Shown here: positions 1 to 8,319 of the stretch, piece by piece | Position numbering within the stretch: the stretch's first letter is position 1 | Layout of the letters: each line of letters begins with the position of its first letter | Source: Acinetobacter tianfuensis | GTDB lineage: Bacteria; Pseudomonadota; Gammaproteobacteria; Pseudomonadales; Moraxellaceae | Direction: 5' to 3' | DNA length: 37,636 bases | Assembly (NCBI RefSeq): GCF_003611465.1 | Contig: NZ_RAXV01000037.1 | Coordinates: forward strand, 1 to 37,636 | The notes under the pieces: generated by a model | Databases searched by the model: none | The model's input: only the letters and a program-made list of their open reading frames with translations | What the model was told of the DNA's origin: nothing | Made by a program: the position numbers and the translations under genes

Positions 1-12
1 GGATACTAAAAT

Positions 13-40
13 AAAAAAAGCGCCTGATGGCGCTTTTTTT
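13..40 (-). terminator. Intrinsic terminator after the SPOR protein gene
   Basis: Stem GCGCC / GGCGC with a TGAT loop, flanked by seven A on the left and seven T on the right, so it can work in both directions. It lies about 15 bp beyond the stop codon of the minus-strand SPOR gene. Confidence 0.85.
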
Positions 41-55
41 ATAGAAGAATATGAC

Positions 56-655
56 TTAGCGTTTTACCACAATCGAATCGATGCCGCTGTGCTGCAGTGT
101 TTGCTGGGCAATCACCGCTGCTTCTTGAGTTTCATATGGACCAGAAATCACACGGTACCAGACTTTACCTTGCTCTGTACTTTGTACAATGTCAGCAGAC
201 AAGCCATTCAAAATGATTTCTGCACGGCGGGCATCAGCTTGATCCGGGTCGTCGTAGCTGCGTACTTGTAAAATAAAACTGGCAGGCGCAGGTGCTGGAC
301 TGGCTTCAAGGCCGCTGCTGTCTGGTACAGTTTCTTCCGGTTTTTCAGGCGCCTCAACAATGACAACCGTACTTTGTCTGCCAGTTTCAGGCACAGCCTG
401 TTCTGGAATAGGCGTCACTTGCTGCTGCGGCAACAAGTCATAAAAACGGTAGTCTTTATTGGTTTCTTCTTGCGTATGCTCAGCAGTTGCCTGAGTACGG
501 GGTTTCACTGGCTGCCAAGGTTTCCAGAGCATCAGCGCCACTAGAAAACTTAACACGATCAAAATGACCGCTAATGTACCCAGCCAAGCTGGGATTAGCG
601 GTTTTTTTGGCTTATTGGGCCGTTCTGATACACCGCGCTGCGTTTTTCCAAACAC
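56..655 (-). CDS. SPOR-domain cell-division protein, FtsN-like
   Basis: A 199-residue single-pass inner-membrane protein. It has a basic cytoplasmic N-terminus (residues 1-22), one membrane segment (about 23-44), a Pro/Glu/Thr-rich periplasmic linker (about 45-125) and a C-terminal SPOR domain (about 128-199). SPOR domains bind denuded septal peptidoglycan. The linker contains FYDLLPQQQV, the short motif found just after the membrane in FtsN-type proteins, which supports a role in activating septal wall synthesis. It lies downstream of argS on the same strand with about 130 bp between, in which a terminator-like hairpin sits, so it may have its own promoter. FtsN itself or a paralogous SPOR protein cannot be separated from sequence alone. 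Confidence 0.85.
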   Translation of the reverse strand: MFGKTQRGVSERPNKPKKPLIPAWLGTLAVILIVLSFLVALMLWKPWQPVKPRTQATAEHTQEETNKDYRFYDLLPQQQVTPIPEQAVPETGRQSTVVIVEAPEKPEETVPDSSGLEASPAPAPASFILQVRSYDDPDQADARRAEIILNGLSADIVQSTEQGKVWYRVISGPYETQEAAVIAQQTLQHSGIDSIVVKR

Positions 656-722
656 GAATGAAACCTCGTTATTCTAATCAGCAGCCCGTATAAGCGCTGT
701 TTTTTAGGATTCTGCGATATTG

Positions 723-753
723 CAAAACCAAGCTCCAATCGGCTGGAGCTTGG
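723..753 (-). terminator. Hairpin terminator after argS
   Basis: A perfect 10-bp stem, CCAAGCTCCA / TGGAGCTTGG, with a 6-nt loop. Read on the minus strand it is followed by TTTT. It sits about 35 bp after the argS stop, between argS and the SPOR gene. The short T tract makes it weaker than the other terminators here. Confidence 0.65.
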
Positions 754-786
754 CCGGGTATTTTAACAAATGATGAGGCAATATTT

Positions 787-2577
787 TTACATTGACTCGG
801 GTGCTGATACACCCAGCAGTTTTAAACCATTGCTTAAAACTTGACGCACATTGACTGAAAGAAGCAGGCGCGCTTGCGTTAATTCCGCATCATCGCCCAA
901 TACTTTATTTTCGTTATACCAACCATGGAATAAGGCCGCAAGTTCTTTTAAGTAGTTGCCGATTTGGTGCGGCTCGTATGCATTGGCAGCGCGTACAACA
1001 ATTTCAGGGTAGGCTGCAAGTTTCGCTAAGATTTCTGTTTCAGCATCAAGCTCAAGCTTAGAGGCTAAACTGCGCGCAGCAGCGGCATCAAAGTTGATGT
1101 TCATAGACTGCGCTTTTTCTAACATACGGCAAATACGTGCGTGTGCATACTGGATGTAATACACGGCATTGTCTTTGCTTTGTGAAACTGCAAGGTCCAA
1201 GTCAAAGTCAATATGCTGCTCAGACTTACGCATCACGTAGTAGAAGCGCGCTGCATCGTTGCCGACTTCTTTACGCAAGTCACGTAAAGTCACGAATTGG
1301 CCTGAGCGGGATGACATCTGCACCATCTCGCCGCCGCGCCATAAGCTGACGAACTGGACTAGAAGTACAGTTAATTTTTTAGAGTCATAGCCCATTGCAT
1401 TAATGGCAGCTTTCACACGCGCAATATAGCCGTGGTGATCTGAACCCCAAATATCAATGATGTCTGTGTAGCCGCGCTGCAATTTGTTTAAGTGATAAGC
1501 AATGTCAGATGCGAAGTAAGTGGTTTGACCATTGCGGCGTTTCACTACGCGGTCTTTTTCATCGCCAAAATCAGTTGATTTGAACCAGATGTTGCCGTCT
1601 TTCTCGTAGAGAAAACCGCGCTGATCAAGCACTTGAAGCGCTTCTGTAATTTTATCGGTTAATGATTCTTCACTGAACCACTGGTTGAAAGTTACGCCAA
1701 ACTCGCCAAGGTCATCTTTAATATCATCCAGAATCGCTTTTAAAGCCGCTTGCAGGAATACGCGGTAACCTTCGCCAAGCAAAGTTTGTGAATTGAAAAT
1801 TAAACCGTCAATGTGTTTTTCTTTGTCGCCGGAAAGGACAACTTTGTTGCCATCGGCATCAAGCTCTGCGGCAAATTGAACATCTTCAGGCACGTCTTTA
1901 TATACATCAGCCACTGGGCGCACATAAGCTTCGCCGTCTGCATCGATAATGCTTTGCGCGATTTCTTTTACATAGTCGCCTTGGTAAGCATTTTTAGGGA
2001 AGACCAGTTCCTGACCTGTCAGCTCTAAGTAACGCAGGTATGTTGATGCTGCAAGGATGTCCATTTGACGGCCTGCATCATTGACATAATATTCACGGTC
2101 AACAGCAGCGCCAGTGGCTTCCAAAAGGTTAGCAACAGTCATACCGTAAGCTGCGCCGCGGCCATGGCCGACATGCAGGCTGGAAGTCGGGTTTGCAGAA
2201 ACGAATTCTACTTGGATTTTTTTTGCTGCATTGGCTTGAGTGCGGCCGAATTCATTGGCTTGCGCTTGAATTTGATCCAGTACAGCAAAACGCAAGTCTG
2301 CGTTAAGGAAGAAGTTAATGAAACCAGGGCCAGCAATTTCTGCTTTACTGATGTCTGCAACTTCAGGCAGGGCCGCCAGAATTTTTTCGGCTAAATCACG
2401 CGGCTTCATGCCGGCAGCTTTAGATGCAATCATCGCGATATTCGAAGCAAAGTCACCATGACTTCGGTCTTTGGTACGCGTTAAGTTACCGCTGTTGTTA
2501 AAGTCAGATGGGAGTACACCTTCAGCTTGAAGGCTTTGCACTGCATGTTCGAGAGCTGCTTGGATTGCCGTGTTCAT
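787..2577 (-). CDS. argS: Arginyl-tRNA synthetase
   Basis: Charges tRNA-Arg with arginine in the cytoplasm; class I aminoacyl-tRNA synthetase. The 596-residue product has the N-terminal Add1-type domain, the HIGH signature as HVGHGRGAAYG, a degenerate KMSKS region (VQMSSRSGQF) typical of ArgRS, and a C-terminal DALR anticodon-binding domain ending in GVSAPESM. The open frame runs 24 codons further upstream, but that extension is Cys/Phe-rich and unlike the family, whereas the chosen Met at 2577 starts MNTAIQAALEHAV, the expected ArgRS N-terminus. Essential housekeeping gene. Confidence 0.97.
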   Translation of the reverse strand: MNTAIQAALEHAVQSLQAEGVLPSDFNNSGNLTRTKDRSHGDFASNIAMIASKAAGMKPRDLAEKILAALPEVADISKAEIAGPGFINFFLNADLRFAVLDQIQAQANEFGRTQANAAKKIQVEFVSANPTSSLHVGHGRGAAYGMTVANLLEATGAAVDREYYVNDAGRQMDILAASTYLRYLELTGQELVFPKNAYQGDYVKEIAQSIIDADGEAYVRPVADVYKDVPEDVQFAAELDADGNKVVLSGDKEKHIDGLIFNSQTLLGEGYRVFLQAALKAILDDIKDDLGEFGVTFNQWFSEESLTDKITEALQVLDQRGFLYEKDGNIWFKSTDFGDEKDRVVKRRNGQTTYFASDIAYHLNKLQRGYTDIIDIWGSDHHGYIARVKAAINAMGYDSKKLTVLLVQFVSLWRGGEMVQMSSRSGQFVTLRDLRKEVGNDAARFYYVMRKSEQHIDFDLDLAVSQSKDNAVYYIQYAHARICRMLEKAQSMNINFDAAAARSLASKLELDAETEILAKLAAYPEIVVRAANAYEPHQIGNYLKELAALFHGWYNENKVLGDDAELTQARLLLSVNVRQVLSNGLKLLGVSAPESM

Positions 2578-2689
2578 ATTCAGTCGAAAATTAAATGTCG
2601 CAGAAAAACAGCAAATATAGCAAATTTCGGACTCTTTAGGTGAACCCATTTGCTGCGAATAAATAATATTCGATGAAAAATTAAATATT

Positions 2690-2717
2690 GCGCAGGCTGC
2701 GGCTTTTCAGCCCGCAC
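2690..2717 (-). terminator. Possible terminator after the lipoprotein gene
   Basis: Imperfect stem (GCGGGCT with AGCCTGC on the minus strand, one mismatch), followed on the minus strand by an AT-rich run containing TTTTT. It lies just beyond the lipoprotein stop and before argS, so argS would be separately transcribed. Confidence 0.4.
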
Positions 2718-2732
2718 AGATGAGGTTTTTAC

Positions 2733-3326
2733 TTATGCAGGGCTTGTGCAGCTGACAGGCTGAAACAGCAGTTCGGCGCGCTGGTTTTGGAAGCTGTACA
2801 GTTTAGAGGCATTAAATATTTTAATGGTTTTGGCTGCTGGCAGCGCTTTTTTAAAATCTTCCAGCTTTTGAGTGCTGTACAGACTGAAAGGGTTGCCGAA
2901 GTTTTTACTGTCGAGCAAAAATTGAATCTGTCCAGCGCTGTCATCATAGGCTTTTAGAATTATTTTTCCGTCACGGCCTGTCAGGGTAAAGCTGGCGCGC
3001 TGCGCCGCACTTTTGCAATTCAGATGCAGTGAAAGGATATTCAGGTCATTGGATTGATTTTGCAGATCCGCTGTGCCCAGCTGGGGGTTTTCTAAATACA
3101 CCCATTGATTTTTTGGCAGATTGGCGCGCAGCTGTTCATATTTCTGCTGTGCTTCCTTGGCTAAGTCCAGCATGCTTTGCGCATCGATTTCAGGCTTTTT
3201 TTCTAAGCCGAGCACATCCAAAACTTTGCCTGAAACATGTTCTGCAGATTTGCTGATGCTCTGGCAGGCACTCAGGCTGGATAAAATCAAGCATAGGCTG
3301 CTTATAGCGATTATTTTTTTGATCAT
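2733..3326 (-). CDS. Putative lipoprotein of unknown function
   Basis: The 197-residue product begins MIKKIIAISS, followed by a hydrophobic stretch and the lipobox LSAC with the acylated Cys at residue 21, so it should be anchored in a membrane facing the periplasm. The rest is soluble with no recognised catalytic motif. A start 21 codons upstream is in frame, but it would bury the signal peptide, so the Met at 3326 is preferred. It lies between a DUF445 gene and argS on the same strand. The fold is not recognised; it is probably a lineage-specific Acinetobacter lipoprotein. Confidence 0.75.
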   Translation of the reverse strand: MIKKIIAISSLCLILSSLSACQSISKSAEHVSGKVLDVLGLEKKPEIDAQSMLDLAKEAQQKYEQLRANLPKNQWVYLENPQLGTADLQNQSNDLNILSLHLNCKSAAQRASFTLTGRDGKIILKAYDDSAGQIQFLLDSKNFGNPFSLYSTQKLEDFKKALPAAKTIKIFNASKLYSFQNQRAELLFQPVSCTSPA

Positions 3327-3439
3327 TGTTGGTTTTGTAATGCGTTTTATTGTTGCGCCTAAGCTTAACGTGCTGCAGGCGCTTGTCAATTTAATTTGTC
3401 TAGGCAGAGCGCCTAAAAGGGCGGTAATGTCTAAATGTT

Positions 3440-4747
3440 TTACAGTAGATATTCCACGGCAGCGCGGATCACGCCTAAAATAAGGCCAATAAATGCGCCG
3501 ACTACGACACCGTTGACACGGATCATATGCAGGTCACCGCCGACTTCATTTTCAATCTTATCAATCATTTCACTAGAGTCCCATTCATGAATGCGCTCGC
3601 TGATGAAACGGATGATTTTTTCACTGTACTGGTCAGATAGATTCACCGCGATTTCACTGAATTTTTCGTTCAGCAGCTGGCGTACTGCAGTATTGGAAAT
3701 AATATTTTCGCCCAAATGCTGAATCGTGATGCGCAGGTTCTGCGCAATGCCTGAATCGGCTTTTTGCAGATCAGCCTTGATCGCATCACATAAAATGACC
3801 ACAGCGCCGCTGATGAAATTCAGTACGTGCGGGCTGCTGAGCAAGGCATCTTTAGTCTCATTTAAACGCAGGCTGGCGCTGCTGCTGCTATCTGCCAGCG
3901 CCAGCATCAGCGCATTGCCTGTTTGTTCAATTTTGATGCGCCAAGGATGTTCAGGGTCTGCCAGCATGGACTCGACTTTTTCTAATAATGAATCGATAGT
4001 GCGCTGCTGCACATCAATGCCAATCCAGCTTGCGCCCTTGGCCAGTTTCCAAACGCCCAGTTCTTTAAACAGCTGGCGGCTGAGGTCGCGTGCCTGTTCA
4101 GGGTGCTGCAGCATCCATTCATGCGCAAGGTCTAAACCGCGCTGCAGAACATCTTGATGGAAGTCATTTTCCAGTACGGCACGGAGCATTTCACTGGCCA
4201 GCTGATTGATTTTGGTGTTTTTGACCCATTGCACACTGTTGCTTTGAATGAAGTGCCCGATTTGTTCCTGACCGACAAATTCAAAAATTTTAGGCATGCT
4301 TTGCTGAACCAATTCCGTCACTTTGGCATTGTTTTCCGGATTGGCCAGCCATTGGCCTGCGGCCATAGACAGATCCATCTGCTGCAGGCTGCGCCCGACG
4401 ACCTGCGGCGACAGAAAGTTTTCCTGCACAAAACGGCCCATTGACTCGGCAATACGCGCTTTGTTGCGTGGAATAATTTCAGTATGGTCACGCAAAAATT
4501 TAGGAATAGGCATTTTGCCGAAAGGGTTGCGGAACAGCACGGTAATGGCATACCAGTCTGCCAATCCGCCGACAACGCCAGCTTCTGCTGACAGCATCAG
4601 AATATGAATCAGCCAAACATATTCGGGCAGCAGTTTAGCCGCGATCATCAGCGCCAGCCATGCTGCAGCGGCTATGGCGAGGGCAATCGCAGCATAGCGT
4701 TTGCTGCGCTGCAAATTTGGCGATGTCTGAGCTTGGTCAGTAGGCAT
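3440..4747 (-). CDS. DUF445 family membrane protein (YjiN-like)
   Basis: A 435-residue protein. The N-terminus carries two adjacent hydrophobic segments (about 17-36 and 40-60) containing the conserved stretch GGLADWYAITVLFRNPFGKMPIPKF in two parts, a hallmark of DUF445/YjiN proteins. A long mostly helical region follows, and a C-terminal hydrophobic segment (about 412-433) holds GAFIGLILGVIRA. The family is widespread and membrane-associated, with no established biochemical role. It starts about 20 bp after the upstream lipoprotein gene and is probably co-transcribed with it. Confidence 0.88.
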   Translation of the reverse strand: MPTDQAQTSPNLQRSKRYAAIALAIAAAAWLALMIAAKLLPEYVWLIHILMLSAEAGVVGGLADWYAITVLFRNPFGKMPIPKFLRDHTEIIPRNKARIAESMGRFVQENFLSPQVVGRSLQQMDLSMAAGQWLANPENNAKVTELVQQSMPKIFEFVGQEQIGHFIQSNSVQWVKNTKINQLASEMLRAVLENDFHQDVLQRGLDLAHEWMLQHPEQARDLSRQLFKELGVWKLAKGASWIGIDVQQRTIDSLLEKVESMLADPEHPWRIKIEQTGNALMLALADSSSSASLRLNETKDALLSSPHVLNFISGAVVILCDAIKADLQKADSGIAQNLRITIQHLGENIISNTAVRQLLNEKFSEIAVNLSDQYSEKIIRFISERIHEWDSSEMIDKIENEVGGDLHMIRVNGVVVGAFIGLILGVIRAAVEYLL

Positions 4748-4768
4748 GGTGCAGTTTAGACTCCTTTA

Positions 4769-5335
4769 TTATTCTTTTTTAGCTTCATTTGGCTGCGTTG
4801 GCGCAGGTAAAACTTCACCTGTCGCGCTGAGGCCATATTTGCTTCCTAAAGACTGCAGAATGAGGCGTGCATCAAAAGCATCCTGCGGTGCAGTTTTTTG
4901 ATTTTTATAGCATTCAATAGTATAGCTGACTTGTACGGGGTCTAGCGTCACGACTTGCGGCATATCATAAAACGGGTCAGGCCAAAACGCAGGATGACGG
5001 CGGTAATAACCGTATGGATACGGCATCGGTGTCGGATAAACAACAGCTTTTCTTGGCGGCTGCTGAGTGCGGTTGCTTGGGTCATCATTGACCTTAAAGA
5101 ACTGGAAACCATTTTGCACAGTGGCTTGCGCTGCTTTCAGCAGGGTAATTTCCTCTGCAGTGCCATAGCTCATATTGGGAATAGCTTGGAAGCTGATCCG
5201 GTAAGTTTGAGCATTTAAAGGTGTTGTGCTGAACTTGCCTAATTGGTCAAAGGTCAGCGGTTTAGACGGAGATGTTGCACAGCCAGATAAGCCGAGCGAA
5301 GCGGCAAAAGCCGCACAAAGTATTAGTTTTTTCAT
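4769..5335 (-). CDS. Putative lipoprotein, CC0125/CC1285-like
   Basis: A 188-residue exported lipoprotein. The signal peptide MKKLILCAAFAASLGLSGC has its lipobox Cys at residue 19. The segment YGTAEEITLLKAAQATVQNG resembles the helix that follows the first strand in the CC0125/CC1285 lipoprotein group; this is remembered similarity and was not computed. A Pro/Tyr-rich middle (PTPMPYPYGYYRRHPAF) is low-complexity and surface-like. Function is unknown. It is the second gene of a likely DUF924-lipoprotein-DUF445 run. Confidence 0.75.
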   Translation of the reverse strand: MKKLILCAAFAASLGLSGCATSPSKPLTFDQLGKFSTTPLNAQTYRISFQAIPNMSYGTAEEITLLKAAQATVQNGFQFFKVNDDPSNRTQQPPRKAVVYPTPMPYPYGYYRRHPAFWPDPFYDMPQVVTLDPVQVSYTIECYKNQKTAPQDAFDARLILQSLGSKYGLSATGEVLPAPTQPNEAKKE

Positions 5336-5402
5336 AGAGGCTGCCTCAAATATGATTCATGCAGTTCAATTGGAGATAAGCGATGCTGCAAGAGCAGCAA
5401 AA

Positions 5403-5942
5403 TTAAAAGCTGGAATTGGGTTCAGTTAAAAAGGCCAATTCCTCTGCGCTGGATGTACGGCCTAGCACAGCATTACGGTGTGGAAAACGGCCAAAGCGCG
5501 CAATAATTGCATGGTGCTGTTTGGCATAATCCAAATGGCCTGCAAGGCCTAAAGACTGAAAAAGCAATAAAGACTGTTCCTGCATAGGCAGCGATTCGCT
5601 GTGCATAAAAGGCAAATAAACAAATAGGCGCTGTTCAGAGCTTAAGGTTTGATCTAAGCCTTGCTGTACGCACTCTTGCGCTAAGGCCAATGCCAGCGGG
5701 TCTTGCGCAAAGGCTTGAGCAGAACCGCGGTATAAATTACGGGAAAACTGATCAAGCGCGATGATTTCAGCAAGGCGGCCTGCGGCATGCTGACGCCAAG
5801 GCCAAAGCTCAGCCTGCGCTGCTTGCTGGTGCAGGCGCTGAAAGTTTTTTTCAATGGATGCATCAAAGTCATCGTTTTTTGCAAACCATAGAGGCTGAGC
5901 ATCAGCTGAAAACCAGAAATTTAAAATATCTTGGTAATTCAT
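5403..5942 (-). CDS. DUF924 family protein
   Basis: A 179-residue cytoplasmic protein beginning MNYQDILNFWFS. It contains the DUF924 features WPWRQHAAGRLAEIIALDQFSRNLYRG (read in two parts) and RFGRFPHRNAVLGR near the C-terminus. DUF924 proteins are all-helical with a TPR-like fold and no proven activity. Length matches the usual 180-200 residues. It starts a minus-strand cluster divergent from gshA. Confidence 0.85.
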   Translation of the reverse strand: MNYQDILNFWFSADAQPLWFAKNDDFDASIEKNFQRLHQQAAQAELWPWRQHAAGRLAEIIALDQFSRNLYRGSAQAFAQDPLALALAQECVQQGLDQTLSSEQRLFVYLPFMHSESLPMQEQSLLLFQSLGLAGHLDYAKQHHAIIARFGRFPHRNAVLGRTSSAEELAFLTEPNSSF

Positions 5943-6066
5943 GAATTTTAAGCGTCTTTAGCATTTATTTATCTATAAAATCACAAATTTCAAATGTCTT
6001 ATAGGGGAACTTTGTGATAAAAAATTGCCAAAACAGATTTCATGATTTGCCAGAAGCGCAAGCAAG

Positions 6067-6098
6067 GTATAACTTGCGGTAATTAAATCAAGTTATAC
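6067..6098. promoter_or_regulatory. Inverted repeat in the gshA upstream region
   Basis: Perfect 10-bp arms, GTATAACTTG (6067-6076) and CAAGTTATAC (6089-6098), separated by 12 nt. The right arm overlaps TATACT (6094-6099), a plausible -10 hexamer for gshA, which starts 55 bp downstream. The layout suits an operator for an unidentified dimeric regulator, but no known regulator consensus is recognised. Confidence 0.5.
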
Positions 6099-6153
6099 TC
6101 ATATAAATTGATGATTTTATTTTATTAGCAGTTCTTCCAAAAGCGAGATAGCA

Positions 6154-7731
6154 ATGAGTCAGCCCGAATCGACTTCACCACAAATTTTACCGAAATGGGT
6201 AGATTCATCGCTTATAAACGGGATGCTGCGCGGGATTGAGCGTGAAAGCCTGCGTATGAAAAGTGACGGTTTTTTATCGCAAGCCGATCATCCTCAAGCG
6301 CTGGGTTCTGCATTGACTCATCCGCATATTACAACGGACTACTCGGAAGCTTTGATGGAGTTCATCACGCCGCCGAAACCAAGCATTCAGGAAGCTCTGG
6401 ATTATCTGGCGGATATTCATGCTGTGGTGCACCGTGAGCTGGAAAATGATGAAAAACTATGGCCGCTGTCGATGCCGTGCATGCTGGATGACACTGAAGA
6501 AAGTATCCGCTTGGCGCAATACGGCAGTTCCAACATCGGGCGTTTTAAAACACTGTACCGCCATGGATTAGGTGTGCGTTACGGCCGCCGTATGCAAACG
6601 ATTTCTGGCGTACATTATAATTTATCGTTCCCTGACCATTTATTTGAAGCGCTGCAGGCGCATGAAACAGATGAAGCGCTGAAAGCGCTCAGCCTGCAGG
6701 ACTACCGCAGCCACCGCTACTTTGGCCTGATCCGTAATTTTATCCGTTTAACGCCGCTGGTGATGTTCTTGGTTGGCGCCAGCCCTTCGGTATGTCAGTG
6801 TTTTATGACAGGCCGTGAGCATCATTTGCTGCCGCTGCTGAAAGGCACACTGTTCTTGCCGTATGCCACGGCGCTGCGCATGGGGCGTTTTGGCTATCAG
6901 AACTCAGCGCAGAAACAGCTGGGCATTCACTATAACGATCTGAATGGCTATCTTGAAGGCCTGCAAAAAGCGGTGAAAACACCTTATGCGCAGTTCAGCC
7001 GTTTGGGTTTAAATGATGCTGCCGGCGAGCCGATTCAGATTAATGATCATGTGCTGCAGATTGAAAATGAATACTACAGCCTCGTGCGTCCAAAACAGGT
7101 GCCGCAGGCAGGTGAAACACCGTCTGAGGCGCTGCGCAATCGCGGTGTAGGCTATGTCGAGCTGCGTGCAGTGGATGTGAACCCATACAGCCCAATTGGC
7201 ATTGATGAAACAGCGGCGGGTTTTTTAGAAGCTTTAGCGCTGTATTGCTTATTGCAGGACAGTCCAGATTTGCTGGATGCAGAACAGGAAATTGTAGAAC
7301 AGAATCAGGCGGAGGTCGTGAACCGCGGCCGCGCGCCGAATGCATCGATTGCAGAGAACGGGCAGGCTTATCCAATTGAAGAGTGGTGCCGCCGTCATAT
7401 TGGCGCGATGAAGCCTTTGGCTGCTTTGCTGGACAGCGGTTACAGTACTCAGCTTTACTCGGATGCTTTGACTGCGATGCTGGCGCGTGTAGATGATGTT
7501 GATTTAACGCTGTCTGCAAGGATGATTGAAGATACAGTCGAGCAGGGCGGCACATGGGGCTTTGGCAGCTATATGGCGCATCAGCATCTAGAAGCTTATG
7601 AACAGCATGAACTAAGCGAAGAGCGCTGGGCTTATTTTACGGCTGCAGCGCAGCAGTCACTGCAGGCGCAGCAGTCGCTGGAGCAGGATACAAGTCAAAG
7701 CTTCGATCAGTATCTTGCACATTATAGATAA
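6154..7731 (+). CDS. gshA: Glutamate-cysteine ligase
   Basis: Catalyses ATP-dependent joining of L-glutamate to L-cysteine, the first and rate-limiting step of glutathione synthesis. The 525-residue product matches the gammaproteobacterial GshA type: the early RGIERESLRM, then HITTDYSEALMEFITPP (substrate and metal-binding region), SGVHYNLSFP in the catalytic core, and YVELRAVDVNPYSPIGI. Length fits the family (about 520). An AGCGAGA ribosome-binding-like stretch precedes the ATG. dsbB follows after 18 bp on the same strand, coupling glutathione synthesis with disulfide-bond formation. Confidence 0.97.
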   Translation: MSQPESTSPQILPKWVDSSLINGMLRGIERESLRMKSDGFLSQADHPQALGSALTHPHITTDYSEALMEFITPPKPSIQEALDYLADIHAVVHRELENDEKLWPLSMPCMLDDTEESIRLAQYGSSNIGRFKTLYRHGLGVRYGRRMQTISGVHYNLSFPDHLFEALQAHETDEALKALSLQDYRSHRYFGLIRNFIRLTPLVMFLVGASPSVCQCFMTGREHHLLPLLKGTLFLPYATALRMGRFGYQNSAQKQLGIHYNDLNGYLEGLQKAVKTPYAQFSRLGLNDAAGEPIQINDHVLQIENEYYSLVRPKQVPQAGETPSEALRNRGVGYVELRAVDVNPYSPIGIDETAAGFLEALALYCLLQDSPDLLDAEQEIVEQNQAEVVNRGRAPNASIAENGQAYPIEEWCRRHIGAMKPLAALLDSGYSTQLYSDALTAMLARVDDVDLTLSARMIEDTVEQGGTWGFGSYMAHQHLEAYEQHELSEERWAYFTAAAQQSLQAQQSLEQDTSQSFDQYLAHYR

Positions 7732-7749
7732 TAAATAAGAGGACCATCC

Positions 7750-8244
7750 ATGCAGTTGAGTTATCGCTTATTCAGCGGCTTGCTGTTTATTGCCAGTGTG
7801 ATTGGCATGAGCTTTGCGCTGTATTTAGAGCATGTGCAAGGTCTTGAACCTTGCCCTTTATGTGTTTTTCAGCGGATTGGCCTGATTGGGCTGGGGCTGA
7901 TTTCATTGATTGCTTTACTGCATAATCCTGCATCAAAGGGCATGAAGCGTTTTTATGCGCTGTTTGGCAGCCTTTCTATTTTATGGTCAGCGGGTGTGGC
8001 TGCCCGCCATATTTGGCTGCAGAATTTACCGCCGGATCAGGTGCCAAGCTGCGGACCCGGTTTGGATTATTGGATGGATACCCTGCCGCTCAAGTCTGTA
8101 TTTGAACAGGTGCTGACAGGTTCAGGTGAATGCGCTCTCGTAGATTGGACTTTCTTGGGGCAGTCGCTGCCAGTTTGGTCTTTTGTCTTTTTTGCAGTGC
8201 TGACTTTGCTTAGCCTTTGGCAGCTGTTTCGTAAATATCCATAA
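7750..8244 (+). CDS. dsbB: Disulfide bond formation protein B
   Basis: Inner-membrane oxidase that re-oxidises periplasmic DsbA and passes electrons to quinones. The 164-residue protein has four hydrophobic segments and both redox-active cysteine pairs: C35-PL-C38 in the first periplasmic loop (EPCPLC) and C101/C128 in the second. AAGAGGA lies 7 nt before the start. It is the second gene of a gshA-dsbB pair and ends in an intrinsic terminator. Confidence 0.95.
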   Translation: MQLSYRLFSGLLFIASVIGMSFALYLEHVQGLEPCPLCVFQRIGLIGLGLISLIALLHNPASKGMKRFYALFGSLSILWSAGVAARHIWLQNLPPDQVPSCGPGLDYWMDTLPLKSVFEQVLTGSGECALVDWTFLGQSLPVWSFVFFAVLTLLSLWQLFRKYP

Positions 8245-8261
8245 GCGGAAAATCAGCAAAT

Positions 8262-8291
8262 AAAAAAAGCCCTCCAATTGGGGGCTTTTTT
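8262..8291. terminator. Bidirectional terminator between dsbB and the convergent hydrolase gene
   Basis: Stem GCCCTC / GGGGGC with one G-T pair, with A7 on the left and T6 on the right. Placed between convergent genes, it can end transcripts from both sides. Confidence 0.85.
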
Positions 8292-8319
8292 ATGACTGGA
8301 ATATAACGTTCTGACAGGC

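Noticed and set aside
2065..2394. 109-codon open frame antisense to argS
   Set aside because: Lies wholly inside argS, has no ribosome-binding site or recognisable motif.
2578..2649. 24-codon N-terminal extension of argS
   Set aside because: The extension is Cys/Phe-rich and unlike ArgRS; the Met at 2577 starts a typical family N-terminus.
7040..7555. 171-codon open frame antisense to gshA
   Set aside because: It is a shadow of the gshA codon pattern; composition (Cys/His/Pro/Gln-rich) is typical of antisense frames and no start signal is seen.
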